Positions 43,777 to 54,178 are shown, counted from the first letter of the stretch. The stretch is 64,000 nucleotides of DNA from Paenibacillus sp. JNUCC-31 (GCF_014844075.1 NZ_CP062165.1:2232001-2296000), one strand, 5' to 3'. The notes: generated by a model not told the origin, from the sequence alone. Numbers and translations: made by a program.

Positions 43777-44718
43777 TTACAGGACTACTGCGCTGTGCTC
43801 CAGACTTTCGATATATTTCTCTGTGTCCATTGCAGCCATACATCCACTACCTGCTGCTGTGATTGCTTGTTTGTAACGTGTATCCTGAACGTCACCACAT
43901 GCGAATACACCTGGGATATTGGTTTCGGAAGTTCCTGGTGTAGTCAGAATATAACCGTGTTCGTCCGTAGTGATCTGTCCGCCCAGGAATCCGGTGTTTG
44001 GTGTGTGACCAATCGCTACGAACACACCGCTTGCCGGAATAATTTCTTCTTCACCCGTTGCGTTGTTCAATACTTTCAGTCCAGTAACGCCATTGTCGCC
44101 AGCGATTACTTCAAGCGGGGTACGGTTCAATGCCATTTCCACTTTCTCGTTGCTGCGTGCACGATCCTGCATGATTTTGGAACCACGCAGTTCTTCACGA
44201 CGGTGTACCAAAGTTACTTTGGAACCGAAACGGGACAGGAAGCTTGCTTCCTCCAGCGCGGAGTCGCCACCGCCAATAACGATGATTTCTTTGTTGCGGA
44301 AGAAGAATCCGTCACATGTCGCACAAGTGCTTACACCACGGCCCACATTCGTTTCTTCGCCAGGAATACCAAGGTATTTCGCAGATGCGCCTGTAGACAG
44401 GATCAAGGTTTCCGATATGAGTTCACCCATGCCTTCAACCTGAATTTTGAATGGACGCTCGCTCATATCAATGTTGTTTACCCAGCCTGTACGGAATTCT
44501 GCACCGAAGCGCTCCGCTTGTTTGCGCATATTGTCCATCAGTTCAGGACCCATAATGCCATCAGGGAAACCTGGGAAGTTCTCCACTTCTGTCGTTGTTG
44601 TCAGTTGACCACCAGGTTGCGGTCCTTCAATAACGAGTGGGTTCAAGTTGGCACGTGCCAGATAGATTGCTGCTGTCAGCCCTGCAGGGCCAGTTCCAAT
44701 AATAATTGATTTATACAT
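43777..44718 (-). CDS. trxB: Thioredoxin reductase
   Basis: 313 residues from ATG 44718, eight bases after GGGAGG; the frame continues upstream without a site. FAD-binding IIIGTGPAGLTAAIYLARA, redox-active C132-A-T-C135 followed by DGFFF, NADPH-binding IIVIGGGDSALEEA, and C-terminal FACGDVQDTRYKQAITAAGSG. Reduces thioredoxin-type proteins with NADPH. A redoxin gene follows on the same strand. A Fur/PerR-like box lies in the 253-base gap to the divergent ZIP transporter gene. Confidence 0.94.
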   Translation of the reverse strand: MYKSIIIGTGPAGLTAAIYLARANLNPLVIEGPQPGGQLTTTTEVENFPGFPDGIMGPELMDNMRKQAERFGAEFRTGWVNNIDMSERPFKIQVEGMGELISETLILSTGASAKYLGIPGEETNVGRGVSTCATCDGFFFRNKEIIVIGGGDSALEEASFLSRFGSKVTLVHRREELRGSKIMQDRARSNEKVEMALNRTPLEVIAGDNGVTGLKVLNNATGEEEIIPASGVFVAIGHTPNTGFLGGQITTDEHGYILTTPGTSETNIPGVFACGDVQDTRYKQAITAAGSGCMAAMDTEKYIESLEHSAVVL

Positions 44719-44867
44719 GTATAGTTCCTCCCCCGGGTTCTGCAAAAAGGTCAGGCTCTCCGGCATCAAAAGCAAATGCTTTTGCATACACTAGAACGAA
44801 AGCCTATATCATGTCCACATGACCTGCCCGTTATGACAATTTACCTATGCAGAAACGGAATTCTAAT

Positions 44868-44882
44868 TTATAATAATTCTAA
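44868..44882. promoter_or_regulatory. PerR/Fur-family box between trxB and the ZIP gene
   Basis: TTATAATAATTCTAA matches the Bacillus Per box TTATAATNATTATAA except one base. Within the 250-base divergent region it could control either gene. Zur and MntR sites look different. Confidence 0.5.
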
Positions 44883-44971
44883 TCTGTTGTTCATTATGAT
44901 CTCTTTTATGTACGGTGTCAATGCTCGGCAGCGATTATGAAGAAGTCTTCATCAGGAGGGAAAATGGAAGC

Positions 44972-45703
44972 ATGAACGATGCACTCATTGGCAGCTTTAT
45001 CTCAGCCATGTCTACCGGCCTTGGGGCCATACCTATTCTATTTATGCGTAAAGTAACCCACCGTCTGCGTGATATTTTACTTGCCTACGCAGCAGGCATC
45101 ATGACCTCTGCCTCGGTGTACAATCTCATTCCGGAAGCGCTCGGGCAATCCAATCTGTTTGTACTTGCCCTAGGTATTATGCTGGGCAGCATGGTCCTGC
45201 TTGTGCTGGAGATGAAGATTCCACATGTGGATCTGGAGAATCCGGAGAAGATGCCTTTCAAAATTGAAGCCAAAGCCTTCATGATCATTGCAGCCATCAC
45301 CATGCATAATCTGCCCGAGGGGCTATCGGTAGGTGTCAGCTACGCGAGCAGTGACGCAGGACTTGGCAATTTGATTGCCTTTTCCATTGGATTGCAGAAT
45401 GCACCTGAAGGATTTCTGGTCGCCCTCTTCCTTGTGAATCAGAACATCGGTCGCTTCAAGGCGCTCGGCATCGCCACGCTGACTGGTGCAGTTGAGATTA
45501 TTACAGCCATGATTGGTTACACGCTCAGTAGTCTGGTATCCGGTCTGGTCCCTTATGGTCTTGCCTTTGCAGCGGGTGCGATGATGTTCATCGTCTATAA
45601 GGAACTGATTCCCGAAAGTCATGGCGACGGCAATGCGCGGGCGGCAACGGTTTCCTTTTTACTTGGACTGATCACGATGATTGGCCTGACTGAACTCTTT
45701 TAA
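44972..45703 (+). CDS. ZIP-family metal transporter
   Basis: 243 residues from ATG 44972 (MNDALIGSFISAMSTG); AGGAGG lies upstream, and the frame could start earlier at 44915 without a site. About eight membrane helices; the paired metal motifs are HNLPEGLSVGVSYA in helix 4 and QNAPEGFLVALF in helix 5. ZIP proteins import zinc or other divalent ions into the cytoplasm. Substrate is not certain; the adjacent Fur-family box suggests control by metal or peroxide. Confidence 0.88.
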   Translation: MNDALIGSFISAMSTGLGAIPILFMRKVTHRLRDILLAYAAGIMTSASVYNLIPEALGQSNLFVLALGIMLGSMVLLVLEMKIPHVDLENPEKMPFKIEAKAFMIIAAITMHNLPEGLSVGVSYASSDAGLGNLIAFSIGLQNAPEGFLVALFLVNQNIGRFKALGIATLTGAVEIITAMIGYTLSSLVSGLVPYGLAFAAGAMMFIVYKELIPESHGDGNARAATVSFLLGLITMIGLTELF

Positions 45704-45744
45704 TGGAAAGAACGGCCAGCCCATGAATAACCACAATGTACGGT

Positions 45745-45793
45745 AAAAGAACCTGTAAAGACAGCGGTTCGCTGACTTCCAGGTTCTTTTTTT
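45745..45793 (+). terminator. Terminator of the ZIP gene
   Basis: AAAGAACCTG / CAGGTTCTTT with an inner CAGCGGTTCGCTG hairpin, followed by TTTT. Beyond it (45794-45989) I see no gene, only a TTGACA (45845) without a downstream gene. Confidence 0.8.
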
Positions 45794-45989
45794 GTTCACA
45801 AATGAAGATTCAATGAAATAGTTGGAATGATCTGTAAAGGTCGGTTGACACTCAAAATCAGGATTTGATAAATCGAATCAATTCCACATTGAATTTTTCC
45901 AATTCATCATATTATGACCCATGGTTCAAACGCAATGCGGCTCAACTAAATTAGAATTGTAATCCAACATAAGCCATTACCCAGCCTGT

Positions 45990-48002
45990 TTATCGAAGCA
46001 ATCTCAGCCCATTTAGAATAACCAGAATCGTGCTGCCCTCATGGCCCACCACACCCAATGGTAATGCAACATCTTGTAAGAAATTGCCTGCGATTAGAAC
46101 CAGAATTACCGTGATGGCAAAAAACATATTCTGCTTCACCGCCCGCTGTGCCCGGCGCGCCTGTTGGATCACCCAGGTGATCTCCTCAATATTGTCATTC
46201 ATTAGTACGACATCCGCTACTTCCAATGCCGTACCGCTGCCTGATACACCCATGCCCATGCCAACCGTTGCCGCTGCAAGTGCAGGCGCATCATTCACAC
46301 CATCCCCAACCATCAGCACTTGCCCATACTGTTCGCGAAGCAGACGCACCTGCTTCACTTTATCTTCGGGTAGCAAACCTGCGTATACCAGTTTCACGCC
46401 TGTTTCACGGGCGATCACTGCTGCCGAATCGGGACGATCACCTGTCAGCATGGCTACCTTCACACCCATAGCTTCCAGCTTTTTCACCGCTTCGGCCGCT
46501 TGTGGGCGTACCGTATCCCTCATCGCGATCAGACCCGCCATTTCCCCGTTCGCTATTATGGCTGACACCGTCTTGCCTTCTCCCTCTAATCGGGCACGTA
46601 TCCCATGCCACACAGCCAGATTGTTTAGATCAGAAGAACCCCCTTGCCCTTCTACATCATTTGCGTTTTCTACCTCATTGGTATGATGTATATCCAATTC
46701 ATCCGTTTTACCAATTTTCCAGAGAACGCCGTTTACTTTCCCCTCAATCCCCCAGCCCGTCAGAGCCTGAACCTGTTCAGCAATCGGAAGTACGATGTCC
46801 TCCTTGCTCGCCTGCTCCACAATGGCCCTAGCTAACGGGTGCATTGAAAGGTTCTCAATCGCGGCTGCTGTACCCAACAACTGTATCCGGTCATATCCGT
46901 CTGCCGTTATAATATCGGTCACCTGTGGCGTCCCCATCGTCAATGTTCCTGTTTTATCAAAAGCTACCACCCGGGTCTCGGCCATATTCTCCACATGAGC
47001 ACCACCCTTGAAGAGAATACCGCGACGCGCACTGCTGGACATGGCTGATAACATGACCGGCATAATCGAAGAAACCAGGGCACAAGGTGAAGCTACAACC
47101 AGAAAGACCATTGCCTTGTAAAACGCCTCATTCCATGTCCAACCAAGCAGTAACGGTGTTCCCGCAATAACCAGCACCGTTACGGCGACTACAATACGGG
47201 CATATATCCCCTCAAATCGTTCCATAAAGCGTTGGGAATCCGGCACCTCCGTCTGTGCCTCTTCCACCAGTTTAATGATTTTGCCAAACAGCGATCCTTC
47301 AGCGGATTTGGTCACTTCCACATATAGAGCACCTTCGCCATTTACGGTACCAGCATATACTTCGTCACCAGCAACTTTGTCTACAGGTAAGGATTCACCT
47401 GTTATCGAGGCCTGATTGATATAAGAGCTTCCCCGATACACTACACCATCTGCCGGGACCAATTCGCCTGGTTTGACCAGCAACAGATCTCCCGGCTGCA
47501 ACTCATCAATGGATACACGATTCATCTTCCCGTCCTCAATACGCAGCGCCGTTTCCGGTTTGAGCGCCAGCAGCGATGAAATATCCTTGTGACTACGCTC
47601 CGTTGCATAGCTTTCCAGCGCACCACTTAACGCGAAAATAAAAATCAGCATGGCGCCTTCATTCCAGTAGCCTATGGCTGCCGCTCCCAGCGATGCTGCA
47701 ATCATGAGCAGATTAACATCCAGATCGCGTTCCTTGATCAGTGTCTCTATGCCTTCTTTGGCCTTGGTCCATCCACCTATGGCATAAGCAACAATATATA
47801 GCATTACGGATAACGGGTTAGACCAGGATGCCGTTGCCCAGGCGATAAGCATCAAAAGTCCACTGCCCAGTGCAGCTTGCATTTCCTTGTTACGCAGCAT
47901 GGCCCGAAAATCTGGTTTGCGCCCCCGACCCGGACCAGGTGTGTTAGCAGTGCGCTGTCCAGCTTTCGCTTTGGTTTGAATAGGTTGATGTATCGCTTGC
48001 AT
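45990..48002 (-). CDS. Metal-transporting P1B-type ATPase (ZosA/CadA-like)
   Basis: About 670 residues from ATG 48002 (MQAIHQPIQTK), 11 bases after AAAGGA; an in-frame ATG at 48044 has a poorer site. Basic cytoplasmic N-terminus without a heavy-metal-associated domain. Landmarks: ASITGESLPVDK, transmembrane ASPCALV metal site, DKTGTLTMG phosphorylation site, SMHPLARAI, MLTGDRPDS, GDGVNDAPALA. Moves Zn2+, Cd2+, Co2+ or similar across the membrane at the cost of ATP; the B. subtilis relatives ZosA and CadA differ in direction. Fur-like boxes and a 31-bp palindrome lie upstream. Confidence 0.87.
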   Translation of the reverse strand: MQAIHQPIQTKAKAGQRTANTPGPGRGRKPDFRAMLRNKEMQAALGSGLLMLIAWATASWSNPLSVMLYIVAYAIGGWTKAKEGIETLIKERDLDVNLLMIAASLGAAAIGYWNEGAMLIFIFALSGALESYATERSHKDISSLLALKPETALRIEDGKMNRVSIDELQPGDLLLVKPGELVPADGVVYRGSSYINQASITGESLPVDKVAGDEVYAGTVNGEGALYVEVTKSAEGSLFGKIIKLVEEAQTEVPDSQRFMERFEGIYARIVVAVTVLVIAGTPLLLGWTWNEAFYKAMVFLVVASPCALVSSIMPVMLSAMSSSARRGILFKGGAHVENMAETRVVAFDKTGTLTMGTPQVTDIITADGYDRIQLLGTAAAIENLSMHPLARAIVEQASKEDIVLPIAEQVQALTGWGIEGKVNGVLWKIGKTDELDIHHTNEVENANDVEGQGGSSDLNNLAVWHGIRARLEGEGKTVSAIIANGEMAGLIAMRDTVRPQAAEAVKKLEAMGVKVAMLTGDRPDSAAVIARETGVKLVYAGLLPEDKVKQVRLLREQYGQVLMVGDGVNDAPALAAATVGMGMGVSGSGTALEVADVVLMNDNIEEITWVIQQARRAQRAVKQNMFFAITVILVLIAGNFLQDVALPLGVVGHEGSTILVILNGLRLLR

Positions 48003-48081
48003 ATGAATCACAATCCTTTCTGATTGTCGGGTTGTGGATTGCATTTTGCTGCATCCATATCCCCTTTTTTTGAAGTCGTAT

Positions 48082-48096
48082 TGAGAATGAGAGCCA
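48082..48096. promoter_or_regulatory. Degenerate Fur-like box near the ATPase start
   Basis: TGAGAATGAGAGCCA shares 11 of 15 bases with the better box at 48192-48206. Lies 80 bases before the ATPase start. Confidence 0.35.
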
Positions 48097-48119
48097 TTGT
48101 TAATGCCCTAAAAATGACA

Positions 48120-48150
48120 CATGCTGCTGCGGGAATCCCGCAGCAGCATG
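48120..48150. repeat. 31-bp perfect palindrome
   Basis: CATGCTGCTGCGGGA-A-TCCCGCAGCAGCATG: perfect 15-base arms around one base, G-C-rich, located between the two Fur-like boxes. On the minus strand a short T run (CATTTTTAG) follows, so it might terminate a short leader RNA. Confidence 0.6.
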
Positions 48151-48191
48151 GTTATTGAATGGTTGTTGAATGATTTTCAACTCATTTTGAA

Positions 48192-48206
48192 TGAGAATGA
48201 TAATCA
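48192..48206. promoter_or_regulatory. Fur-type box upstream of the P-type ATPase
   Basis: TGAGAATGATAATCA matches the 7-1-7 Fur consensus TGATAATNATTATCA at 12 of 14 fixed positions; flanking CATTTT and ATTTTGA extend the similarity. Confidence 0.55.
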
Positions 48207-48310
48207 TTTTTGTACTTATGCAATTATTTTTACCCAATACAACTTTGGCTTCATTATATGCCTGTGCGATGCATTTGTAAATGGGTTTTTCACCTTAGCC
48301 GATGCAAATT

Positions 48311-48346
48311 AAAAAAAGCCACTCGTCCATAAGGACAAGAGGCTCG
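48311..48346 (-). terminator. Terminator of metY
   Basis: Minus-strand GAGCCTCTTGTCC-TTAT-GGACGAGTGGC (G-U pairs) then seven T; 28 bases after the stop. Confidence 0.78.
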
Positions 48347-48373
48347 TGGTAATGAATGTATTAACGTTATGAA

Positions 48374-49702
<1,329 letters not shown>

Positions 49703-49845
49703 TTATACGTTTGGCTATTCCCTAGATGTCATGACATGGTGGCGTATGTTTTCCATATTCTCTCACAAGATGTCGCTTTTGAAAAGAAGTATTTCCGATT
49801 TTTCCGATAAGAAATATTAATTATGTATTACGATGATCGTTATAC

Positions 49846-49875
49846 CAAAAAAACCTCTGCTCCCGCAAAGGTTTT
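49846..49875 (-). terminator. Terminator of the kdu operon
   Basis: AAACCTTTGC-GGGA-GCAGAGGTTT then TTTT on the minus strand; 54 bases after the isomerase stop. Confidence 0.75.
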
Positions 49876-49928
49876 CCGGATTTTTGGGCAACCATTCAAT
49901 CACTAGGCTGCTGCCGACTCTTTACCGT

Positions 49929-50774
49929 TTATACCCGAACGCCACTCCATATCTCACGTAAATGCTTGGCCGCCGGGACAGCTTCCTCCGCCGTAACCCC
50001 TTCTAGTGAAATATCGATGTGTGGTTTATACGTCTTCAATAGTTCAAAAAATAACGGATAATCCAGAATGCCTTCACCCGGCACCGGATTGAACTTCTCA
50101 CCCTGTGCATTGAAAGCCACATCTTTGGCATGAATGACAATAATGCGCTGATACAGCGTTTCCATCACTTCACGCAGGAAGGCGGACTGGTCAGCTACAT
50201 GCGGCTGTTTGATCAGATTACAAGGATCGAACAGCATGCCCAGACTGGATGAAGGAATTTCTTCAAACAGACGGATCATACGTTCGCGTGTATGAAGTGT
50301 ATGAGTAGATACAGGCTCGATCGCCGCATGAACGCCCCACTTTTCCGCCTCTTCCGCCAGTTCCTCTACCGTCTCCCGCAGCACCGTCCACGCCTTTTCT
50401 TCATATCCGTCCGGATGAGAGTCGCGATACGTATCCAGGCCCCCCGTCTCCGTTGCCACCATGCTGCAACCGAAATCCCGGGCATAACGCAGATGCTCCT
50501 TGAATCGATCAATGTCTGCACGACGGGCCACAGGGTCAGGATCAATCGGGTTAATGTAGCAGCCCAGTACCGCAATCTTGACTCCACGTTGTGCAAATTG
50601 ATCTCCGATCTCATTCGCCAGTCCAGGGCTCAGCTTGCCATTGGACGAGTCCACATCGGATAACGCCTTGGCTAATGCCAGCTGTACCGAATTGAATCCG
50701 TTATCCGCGATAGTCTGTGCAAGCTGCGCTGTAGGCTGTTTGCCAAACGTATGCGCAAGAATACCAAGTTTCAT
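49929..50774 (-). CDS. Sugar phosphate isomerase/epimerase (TIM barrel)
   Basis: 281 residues from ATG 50774, with AAAGGAGG upstream. AP-endonuclease-2/xylose-isomerase-like barrel: MKLGILAHTFGKQPTAQLAQ, AIEPVSTHTLHTRERM, LGMLFDPCNLI, VIHAKDVAF, with conserved metal-ligand Glu, Asp and His. Last gene of the kduI-deoR-kduD operon, so it probably acts on a uronate-derived sugar acid, but the substrate is unknown. Confidence 0.83.
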   Translation of the reverse strand: MKLGILAHTFGKQPTAQLAQTIADNGFNSVQLALAKALSDVDSSNGKLSPGLANEIGDQFAQRGVKIAVLGCYINPIDPDPVARRADIDRFKEHLRYARDFGCSMVATETGGLDTYRDSHPDGYEEKAWTVLRETVEELAEEAEKWGVHAAIEPVSTHTLHTRERMIRLFEEIPSSSLGMLFDPCNLIKQPHVADQSAFLREVMETLYQRIIVIHAKDVAFNAQGEKFNPVPGEGILDYPLFFELLKTYKPHIDISLEGVTAEEAVPAAKHLREIWSGVRV

Positions 50775-50809
50775 GTCACTGCCTCCTTTGCCATCGATCA
50801 CTGACAGAA

Positions 50810-51562
50810 TTAACGAGCCATCCAGCCGCCATCCACATTCAGTACGTGACCATTCAAATAGTCCGATGCCGCCGATGCCAGGAAAACAACCGGACCTTTC
50901 AGATCCTCAGGTGTTCCCCAGCGTCCAGCCGGAATCCGTGCCGTGATGTCACGATACCGATTCTCATCGGCGCGAATCTGAGTTGTATTATCTGTTTCCA
51001 TATAGCCTGGTGCAATCCCGTTAATTTGGACACCTTTGCCTGCCCATTCATTTGCGAGTGCTTTCGTTAAACCGGCAACCCCATGTTTACTGGCCGTGTA
51101 TCCCGGCACGTTAATTCCGCCCTGATAGGACAGCATGGATGCAATGTTGATGATCTTGCCGCTTCCTCGCTCAATCATATGTCTGCCAGCCAGCTGGCTC
51201 AGGAAAAATACCGTATTCAGGTTCAGGCCAATCACATCATGCCAATCCTGATGACCGTGGTCAGCTGCAGGTGTGCGACGAATAATTCCCGCATTGTTGA
51301 CCAGAATATCAATTCTCCCCTGAAAGTCTAATGCCTTTTCAAACACCCCGGTCAATTCGTCCTCACGGCTCAAATCAGCTTCAATCACATACGCTTTCCG
51401 TCCGAGAGCCTCAATGGCACGTGCTGTTTCGGATGGATTGGAGTAAGACACCAGCACAACATCCGCCCCGGCTTCCGCAAGGCCAATCGCCATTCCTTGA
51501 CCAAGGCCTCCTGATGTACCAGTGACAAGAGCAACTTGTCCGCTTAAATCAAATGGGTTCAT
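50810..51562 (-). CDS. kduD: 2-dehydro-3-deoxy-D-gluconate 5-dehydrogenase
   Basis: 250 residues from ATG 51562, preceded by GCGGAGG; the reading frame continues upstream without a site. Short-chain dehydrogenase: VALVTGTSGGLGQGMAIGLA cofactor motif, LVNNAGIIRR, IASMLSYQGG serine, YTASKHGVAG catalytic Tyr and Lys. KduD reduces/oxidises 5-keto-4-deoxyuronate products to 2-keto-3-deoxygluconate with NAD. Sits after a DeoR regulator and kduI, which makes the KduD assignment firm. Confidence 0.9.
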   Translation of the reverse strand: MNPFDLSGQVALVTGTSGGLGQGMAIGLAEAGADVVLVSYSNPSETARAIEALGRKAYVIEADLSREDELTGVFEKALDFQGRIDILVNNAGIIRRTPAADHGHQDWHDVIGLNLNTVFFLSQLAGRHMIERGSGKIINIASMLSYQGGINVPGYTASKHGVAGLTKALANEWAGKGVQINGIAPGYMETDNTTQIRADENRYRDITARIPAGRWGTPEDLKGPVVFLASAASDYLNGHVLNVDGGWMAR

Positions 51563-51644
51563 GAAAGATTCCTCCGCATGGTTATTGGGTTGCAAACCGT
51601 ATTCTTCAGCCTCGGCAGTCATGTAACCACTGTGAAACTGAAGA

Positions 51645-52403
51645 TCAGCTCTGAGAATCCACTTCGATGCCATTTTGCCTGTAAAGGGATGCTGTCTCCT
51701 CATCCAAGCGACTATCGCTGATGATACAGTCCAGCTCCGAACAGTGTGCAAAAGTCCGAAGGGCAAATTGTCCGAATTTATAATGATCCACGACGCCATA
51801 TACCTGCTGAGAGGCAGAGATCATCGCTTTTTTCAGCGGCACAAGATCTCCTGTATATATGGAGAGTCCAAATTCCGGATGAAGTGCCGTCGTTGAGATA
51901 AATGCTTTGTGAATGTTGAGACCGGAAATGAAAGCCGCCGTATCGTCTCCCACCAGCATATTGCGAACTCTTGCTCCGCCTGGGACAACCAGTCGCACCT
52001 GCTCCTTTTTGGTCAGCTCGGCAATGATGAACAGATCGTTGGTAACCACGGTAATGGGCTGATTGTCCATACGCTTCGCCATCTCCAAAGTGGTGCTTCC
52101 TCCGTCCAGTGCAACAATATCTCCTGGCCGGATATAAGCGAGGGCTCGTTCGGCAATCTCCGTTTTCTCGGATTGATGCTTTTCCGCTGCTCCACGACTC
52201 GTAAGAATGCCATACTGGTCGTTCTGGGCCAGCATCGCCCCCCCGTGGACACGTACGAGCAATCCCATGCCTTCCAGCTTATCGAGATCCTCCCGTACGG
52301 TCTTGCCCGTCACCTGCAGCAGTTCACTCAGATCACTGACGGTGACTTCCTGCCGTTCCAGCAGAGCCTCCATAATTTTTTCATGTCTTTTCAATGGATT
52401 CAT
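51645..52403 (-). CDS. DeoR-family transcriptional regulator of the kdu operon
   Basis: 252 residues; ATG 52403 is preferred over GTG 52406. N-terminal winged helix (RHEKIMEALLERQEVTVSDL, VTGKTVREDLDKLEGMG, RVHGGAMLA), then a DeoR sensor domain resembling a sugar-phosphate isomerase (GDIVALDGGSTTLEMAKRM, ITVVTNDLFIIAEL, KAFISTTALHPEFG). DeoR members bind direct repeats and respond to phosphorylated sugars. Three GTTCAT repeats at 10-bp intervals before kduI are the likely operator. Located inside the operon it should regulate. Confidence 0.87.
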   Translation of the reverse strand: MNPLKRHEKIMEALLERQEVTVSDLSELLQVTGKTVREDLDKLEGMGLLVRVHGGAMLAQNDQYGILTSRGAAEKHQSEKTEIAERALAYIRPGDIVALDGGSTTLEMAKRMDNQPITVVTNDLFIIAELTKKEQVRLVVPGGARVRNMLVGDDTAAFISGLNIHKAFISTTALHPEFGLSIYTGDLVPLKKAMISASQQVYGVVDHYKFGQFALRTFAHCSELDCIISDSRLDEETASLYRQNGIEVDSQS

Positions 52404-52440
52404 CACAGATCAACTTCCTGTTTCTTTGGAATTTACGCGC

Positions 52441-53283
52441 CTATTTCAGGTCCTTCATCGCCACGCCGTCCATATCCTCGAACGTCTGGTTTTCACCAGC
52501 CATAGCCCAGCAGAAGGTATAGCTACTTGTACCGACACCACTGTGGATGGACCAGCTAGGAGAGATGATAGCCTGACGGTCACGTACAACCAGATGCCGT
52601 GTTTCGTTAGGCTCGCCCATCATGTGGAATACGACACCATCTTCCGGCAGGTTCCAGTACAAGTATACTTCGGAACGGCGGTTGTGGGTATGTGCAGGCA
52701 TGGTATTCCACATGTTGCCCTTGTCGAGTTCCGTAATGCCCATCACCAGCTGGCAGCTCTGGATTCCGCCTTCTCCCTGGTGGATGTAGCGATAAATCGT
52801 CCGTTCATTCGAGCTTTCAATGCTCCCGAGATGGTTCGGCTGAGCTTGTTCTTGCGTTGCTTTTACTGTTGGATATGTGTGGTGAGCCGGTGTGGATACA
52901 AAATAAAATTGAGCCGGCTGATCCTTGCCGCTGCTCTTGAACACAACTTCTTTTACACCTCTGCCGATGTACAGACATTCCTTCGCACCAATCTCGTAGC
53001 CTTGACCGTCGGCTGTCACGGTTCCATGGCCTCCAACATTAATGATACCGATTTCACGACGCTCCAGGAAAAAGTTCGTTCCGATATCCTTCAGATTCAC
53101 TTCAAGTGCAATATCCTTGCTCTGAGGTACAGCCGTCCCTACAATATAACGATCTACATGAGAGTAAACGGTTACCAATTCATCTGTTGCAAACAATTGC
53201 TCCATCAGGAATTCCTCGCGCAGACGGGAGGTATCATAGTTTTTCACTTCATTTGGGTGTGCAGCATAACGGTTTTGCATCAT
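52441..53283 (-). CDS. kduI: 5-keto-4-deoxyuronate isomerase
   Basis: 280 residues, cupin fold; length typical of KduI. MQNRYAAHPNEVKNYDTSRL start, GTAVPQSKDIALEV, and MWNTMPAHTHNRRSEVYLYW with the metal-binding His and Glu, then a C-terminal PSWSIHSGVGTSSYTF with another His. Converts 5-keto-4-deoxyuronate (from pectin or other uronides) to 2,5-diketo-3-deoxygluconate. First gene of the operon; ATG 53283 has AAAGGAATGGATG upstream. Confidence 0.92.
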   Translation of the reverse strand: MMQNRYAAHPNEVKNYDTSRLREEFLMEQLFATDELVTVYSHVDRYIVGTAVPQSKDIALEVNLKDIGTNFFLERREIGIINVGGHGTVTADGQGYEIGAKECLYIGRGVKEVVFKSSGKDQPAQFYFVSTPAHHTYPTVKATQEQAQPNHLGSIESSNERTIYRYIHQGEGGIQSCQLVMGITELDKGNMWNTMPAHTHNRRSEVYLYWNLPEDGVVFHMMGEPNETRHLVVRDRQAIISPSWSIHSGVGTSSYTFCWAMAGENQTFEDMDGVAMKDLK

Positions 53284-53312
53284 TCATCCATTCCTTTCGT
53301 TAGTCAGATAAT

Positions 53313-53338
53313 GTTCATATAAGTTCATTTTAGTTCAT
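53313..53338 (-). promoter_or_regulatory. Tandem-repeat operator of the kdu operon
   Basis: Three GTTCAT copies (53313-53318, 53323-53328, 53333-53338) at an exact 10-bp period, so all on one face of the helix. DeoR-family regulators bind such direct repeats. They lie 30 to 55 bases before the kduI start, overlapping the likely promoter. Confidence 0.6.
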
Positions 53339-53412
53339 TTTGTATCTTTTGTGTACCTTTTTTTATAAAAATTTGATTTTCAGATAAACCTGTCTCTTAT
53401 ACACGTTTGTTC

Positions 53413-53444
53413 AAAAAAAGCGTCTGGAGACCCATCCAGACGCT
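53413..53444 (-). terminator. Terminator of the ABC transporter operon
   Basis: AGCGTCTGGA-TGGGTC-TCCAGACGCT then seven T on the minus strand; 66 bases after the ATPase stop. Confidence 0.8.
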
Positions 53445-53509
53445 AGAGTATATATGAATTTCGACTAACACGATCTATTTATATGGCGCCAGTATGACTA
53501 ATAAACGCC

Positions 53510-54178
53510 CTAAACAACTGTCCCCTCTTTAATATAGATAATTCTGTCGCAGACATCGGCTACCTGATGATCATGTGTGACAATGACAATGGTCTTGCCT
53601 CTTCGGTGCAATTCTTTAAAAATGCTTAATATTGATTGCTCTGTCTTCTCGTCAAGTGAACCTGTCGGTTCATCAGCCAAAATAATAGAGGGATCTTGGA
53701 CTATTGCTCTCGCAATAGCGACTCGTTGCATTTCTCCGCCTGAAAGATTATTCACAGCCTCCTCGGATAAATGGTTTATTTCTAAAGACGACAGTGTCTC
53801 TTTAACTTTTTTATTTATAACTGATTTTGGTACTTTGCTGTATCTTAAAGGCAAAGCCACGTTTTCAAATACATTTTTAGCTTCGATTAACGCATAATTT
53901 TGTACAATAAAACCTATCACTTTCCTGCGGAAGATAGCGGACTCAGCTGATGTTTTGGATAGTACATCCTGATCCATATATTTGTATATTCCAGAATCAG
54001 CCTTCTCTAACCCAGCCATTATATTTAGTAACGTAGATTTACCTGAGCCACTTCTTCCCATAATTGCAGTCATTGAGCCCTCTTCTAAAGTGAGGCTCAG
54101 ACCTCTCAATACTTCATTCTTTTTAGCTCCAGTTCCATAGCATTTATGCAAGTCGTTAATCTCAATCAATAAGATCAC
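53510..54178 (-). CDS. ABC transporter ATP-binding protein (MacB/LolD type)
   Basis: 222 residues: Walker A GRSGSGKSTLLN, Q-loop VIGFIVQNYAL, signature LSGGEMQRVAIARA, Walker B IILADEPTGSLDE, switch VTHDHQVAD. Type VII (MacB-like) exporters and bacteriocin immunity pumps use this subtype. The start overlaps the permease stop by four bases. With the two permease genes it forms a transporter encoded after a small secreted protein gene. Confidence 0.88.
   Translation of the reverse strand: MILLIEINDLHKCYGTGAKKNEVLRGLSLTLEEGSMTAIMGRSGSGKSTLLNIMAGLEKADSGIYKYMDQDVLSKTSAESAIFRRKVIGFIVQNYALIEAKNVFENVALPLRYSKVPKSVINKKVKETLSSLEINHLSEEAVNNLSGGEMQRVAIARAIVQDPSIILADEPTGSLDEKTEQSILSIFKELHRRGKTIVIVTHDHQVADVCDRIIYIKEGTVV

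Noticed and set aside
43756..44709. 317-codon open frame antisense to trxB
   Set aside because: Same shadow character; trxB motifs on the opposite strand are complete.
52207..53322. 371-codon open frame antisense to kduI and the deoR gene
   Set aside because: Runs across two real genes and an operator; composition not protein-like.
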